Below are positions 10,597 through 12,761 of a stretch of DNA of 12,761 nt, piece by piece; within the stretch, counting starts at the first letter, position 1; every line of letters begins with the position of its first letter. The position numbers were made by a program, and so were the translations under genes. Under the pieces are notes generated by a model. The model was not told the origin of the DNA, made no database searches, and saw only the letters and a program-made list of their open reading frames with translations. The stretch lies in assembly GCA_947588775.1 (NCBI GenBank), contig CANPZQ010000047.1, forward strand, positions 1-12,761, read 5' to 3'. The DNA comes from an uncultured Clostridia bacterium (GTDB taxonomy: Bacteria; Bacillota; Clostridia; Oscillospirales; Ruminococcaceae).

Positions 10597-12761
10597 TTAT
10601 ACCTGGGCGGGTGCTGCGGGGACGGCTGCGGGCTGAGCGGCGGGCTGCTGCTCGGGGCCTGCGGCGTAGGGCTCGGTGCGGACGATTTTAACGTTGTTGT
10701 AAACGTCCATTCCGGTGCCGGCGGGAAGGAGTTTGCCGATGATGACGTTCTCCTTGAGGCCGACAAGGTGGTCGACCTTGCCCTTGATGGCGGCGTCGGT
10801 GAGCGCGCGGGTGGTTTCCTGGAAGGAAGCCGCCGAGAGGAAGCTCTCGGAGCTCGAGGACGCCTTGGTGATGCCCTGGATTACCGGGCTTGTGGTGATA
10901 AGCTTCGCGTCCTCGTTTCCGGCGTCGATTTCGGCCTGGATTTTGGCATTGATTTCGGCGATTTCGTTTTTATCGACGAGAGTTCCGGGGAGCAGGTAGC
11001 TCGAGCCCGGGTCCTCAATCTTGACCCTGCGAAGCATCTGGCGGGTGATAATTTCGATGTGCTTGTCGTTAAGGGCGACGCTCTGGAGGCGGTAAACCTT
11101 CTGGACCTCGGTGAGGATATAGTTTCTCGCGGCCTCGATACCCTGAATCGCCAAAACGTCGGCGGGGTTCTTGGAGCCTGCGGTGAGCTCGTCGCCGGCG
11201 GACACCTTGTCGCCGTCCGAAACGCGGATTCTGTAGTCCCACGGGACGGTGTACTGTTCGATTTCGCCGGTTTCCTCGTTTGTAACGACGATAACGCGGG
11301 ATTTTTTGATTTCCTCGATTTTAACGGTTCCCGAAATTCTCGCAAGGATTGCCGCACCCTTGGGCTTGCGGCTTTCAAAGAGCTCCTCGACGCGGGGAAG
11401 ACCCTGGGTAATATCCTCTGCCGAGGCTACGCCGCCGGTGTGGAAGTTACGCATCGTGAGCTGGGTACCCGGCTCGCCTATCGACTGGGCGGCGATAATT
11501 CCGACCGCTTCGCCGGTTGAAACGACCGTCGAGTGCGCCAAATCCATTCCGTAGCATTTCGCGCATACGCCCCTCTTGGACTTGCAGCCCAGAACCGAGC
11601 GGATAGCTATTCTGTCCCTGCCCTCGGCCTCTAAGGTTTCGATAACCTTTTTGGCGTCGGCGGCGGTCATGAACCTTGAAGCCGAAACGACAACCTCGCC
11701 GCTCGCGTTCTTGAGGTCCTTTACGAGGAAGCGGCCGACAAGGCGGTCGGCGAACGGCTCGATTACTTCCTTGCCGTTTCTGATTTCAAATACGTCGATT
11801 CCCTCTTCGGTTCCGCAGTCGTCCTCGGTGATGATGACGTCCTGCGCTACGTCGACAAGGCGGCGGGTGAGGTATCCCGAGTCGGCGGTTTTAAGGGCGG
11901 TATCGGTGAGGCCCTTTCTCGCGCCGCGCGAGGAGATGAAGTATTCGAGTACGTTTAAGCCTTCGCGGTAGTTTGCGCGAATCGGCATTTCAATCGTCGC
12001 GCCCGAGGTGTTTGAGATAAGTCCGCGCATTCCCGCGAGCTGGCGAATCTGGTTGATTGAGCCGCGGGCTCCCGAGTCGGACATCATGTAAATCGGGTTA
12101 TATCTGTCGAGCCCCGACTGGAGGGCGGCGGTGACTTCGTCGGTCGCCTTGTTCCAGATGTCGATAAACCGCTTCGACTTCTCCTGACGGGAAATCATTC
12201 CGCGCTTGTACTGACGGTCGACCTTGTCGGCGAGCGCGTCGGCGTTGGCGAGAATGTCCTTTTTCTGCGGCGGAACGACCGCGTCGCTTACGGCGACGGT
12301 TATAGCCGCCTTGGTCGAATATTTGAAGCCGAGGGCCTTGATTGCGTCTAAGACCTCCGAAGTGCGGGTGGTGCCGTGCTTGCGGATGCAGCGGTCGATG
12401 ATGTCGCCGAGCTGCTTATGCTTTACGAGGAAGCCGATTTCAAGGTCGAACTGCTTCGAGGAATCGGTTCTGTCGACATAGCCGAGGTCCTGCGGGATAT
12501 TTTCGTTGAATATAAGCCGTCCGACGGTGGTGTCGATAATCTTTGAAACCTGTCTGTCGCCGATAGTCTTTGTGACCCTGACCTTGATTTTTGCCTGAAG
12601 GGTTACGATTCCCGCCTGGTAGGCCATCATCGCCTCGTTTACGTCGCGGAAAATCTTGCCCTCGCCGGGCTCGCCGTCCTTTTCAAGCGTGAGGTAGTAT
12701 GAACCGAGAACCATATCCTGAGTAGGAACGGTAACCGGGCGGCCGTCGGCGGGCTTTAAGA
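10597..12761 (-). CDS. rpoC: RNA polymerase beta' subunit, C-terminal part (5' end outside window)
   Basis: The frame is open at the right edge (LKPADGRPVTVPTQDM), so the gene begins off the window; about 720 codons are visible. This is the part after the catalytic NADFDGDQ loop. It contains MSDSGARGSINQIRQLAGMRGL, the bridge helix (GARKGLTDTALKTADSGYL), the zinc site formed by DCGT and GCKSKRGVCAKCYG, and the trigger loop (SIGEPGTQLTMRNFHTGG). It ends in the conserved GKLLPAGTG block and then an Ala/Pro/Gln-rich tail of about 25 residues that varies between species. At the start of the bridge helix the residue before GARKG is Arg; E. coli has His there. It supplies the nucleotide-addition centre of RNA polymerase. 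The stop is TAA at 10599-10597. Confidence 0.98.
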   Translation of the reverse strand, partial: LKPADGRPVTVPTQDMVLGSYYLTLEKDGEPGEGKIFRDVNEAMMAYQAGIVTLQAKIKVRVTKTIGDRQVSKIIDTTVGRLIFNENIPQDLGYVDRTDSSKQFDLEIGFLVKHKQLGDIIDRCIRKHGTTRTSEVLDAIKALGFKYSTKAAITVAVSDAVVPPQKKDILANADALADKVDRQYKRGMISRQEKSKRFIDIWNKATDEVTAALQSGLDRYNPIYMMSDSGARGSINQIRQLAGMRGLISNTSGATIEMPIRANYREGLNVLEYFISSRGARKGLTDTALKTADSGYLTRRLVDVAQDVIITEDDCGTEEGIDVFEIRNGKEVIEPFADRLVGRFLVKDLKNASGEVVVSASRFMTAADAKKVIETLEAEGRDRIAIRSVLGCKSKRGVCAKCYGMDLAHSTVVSTGEAVGIIAAQSIGEPGTQLTMRNFHTGGVASAEDITQGLPRVEELFESRKPKGAAILARISGTVKIEEIKKSRVIVVTNEETGEIEQYTVPWDYRIRVSDGDKVSAGDELTAGSKNPADVLAIQGIEAARNYILTEVQKVYRLQSVALNDKHIEIITRQMLRRVKIEDPGSSYLLPGTLVDKNEIAEINAKIQAEIDAGNEDAKLITTSPVIQGITKASSSSESFLSAASFQETTRALTDAAIKGKVDHLVGLKENVIIGKLLPAGTGMDVYNNVKIVRTEPYAAGPEQQPAAQPAAVPAAPAQV

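Overview
The window looks like chromosomal DNA from a GC-rich anaerobic member of the Clostridia, most like an uncultured gut Oscillospiraceae/Ruminococcaceae relative. This is an inference from the F-type ATP synthase and RpoC sequence style, a fermentative D-lactate dehydrogenase, clean AGGAGG-type ribosome binding sites and TTGACA/TATAAT promoters. TGA is a normal stop codon here (msrC aside, several genes including ldhA, atpC, atpA, atpF and atpB end with it).

Nearly everything reads leftwards, on the minus strand. From the right edge: the 3' half of rpoC (12761-10597); a GC-rich hairpin; a consensus promoter (10525-10498); a hairpin with a U-run in the leader; then the ATP synthase operon atpB-atpE-atpF-atpA-atpG-atpD-atpC (10418-3927); ldhA (3512-2481); a free methionine-R-sulfoxide reductase (2204-1713); and a tRNA-Ser(UGA) with its own promoter. 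Left of the tRNA is visibly AT-richer, decayed DNA. It holds the truncated voltage-sensor half of an ion channel with an in-frame stop, a truncated lipoprotein gene facing it, and the end of an alpha/beta hydrolase.

Two things stand out. First, the operon has no separate atpH (delta). Instead the alpha subunit starts with an extra ~75 residues that read as the C-terminal domain of delta, so this is a delta(CTD)-alpha fusion. Second, the gaps between genes hold a family of GC-rich hairpin elements. Five related hairpins (one at 1619-1700, and two inverted pairs at 3612-3921 and 4374-4673) each carry a canonical G-quadruplex motif in the loop. The inverted pairs sit directly after the stop codons of atpD and atpC, so one of them splits atpD from atpC. 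A further, differently built palindromic element (2325-2414) folds on paper into a cloverleaf of three triloop hairpins inside one outer stem.

Together the intact genes cover transcription (RpoC), the membrane-to-F1 ATP synthase, lactate fermentation, repair of oxidised methionine, and serine decoding. The repeats occupy gene ends and may shape transcript ends and the output of the last ATP synthase gene. That role is inference.
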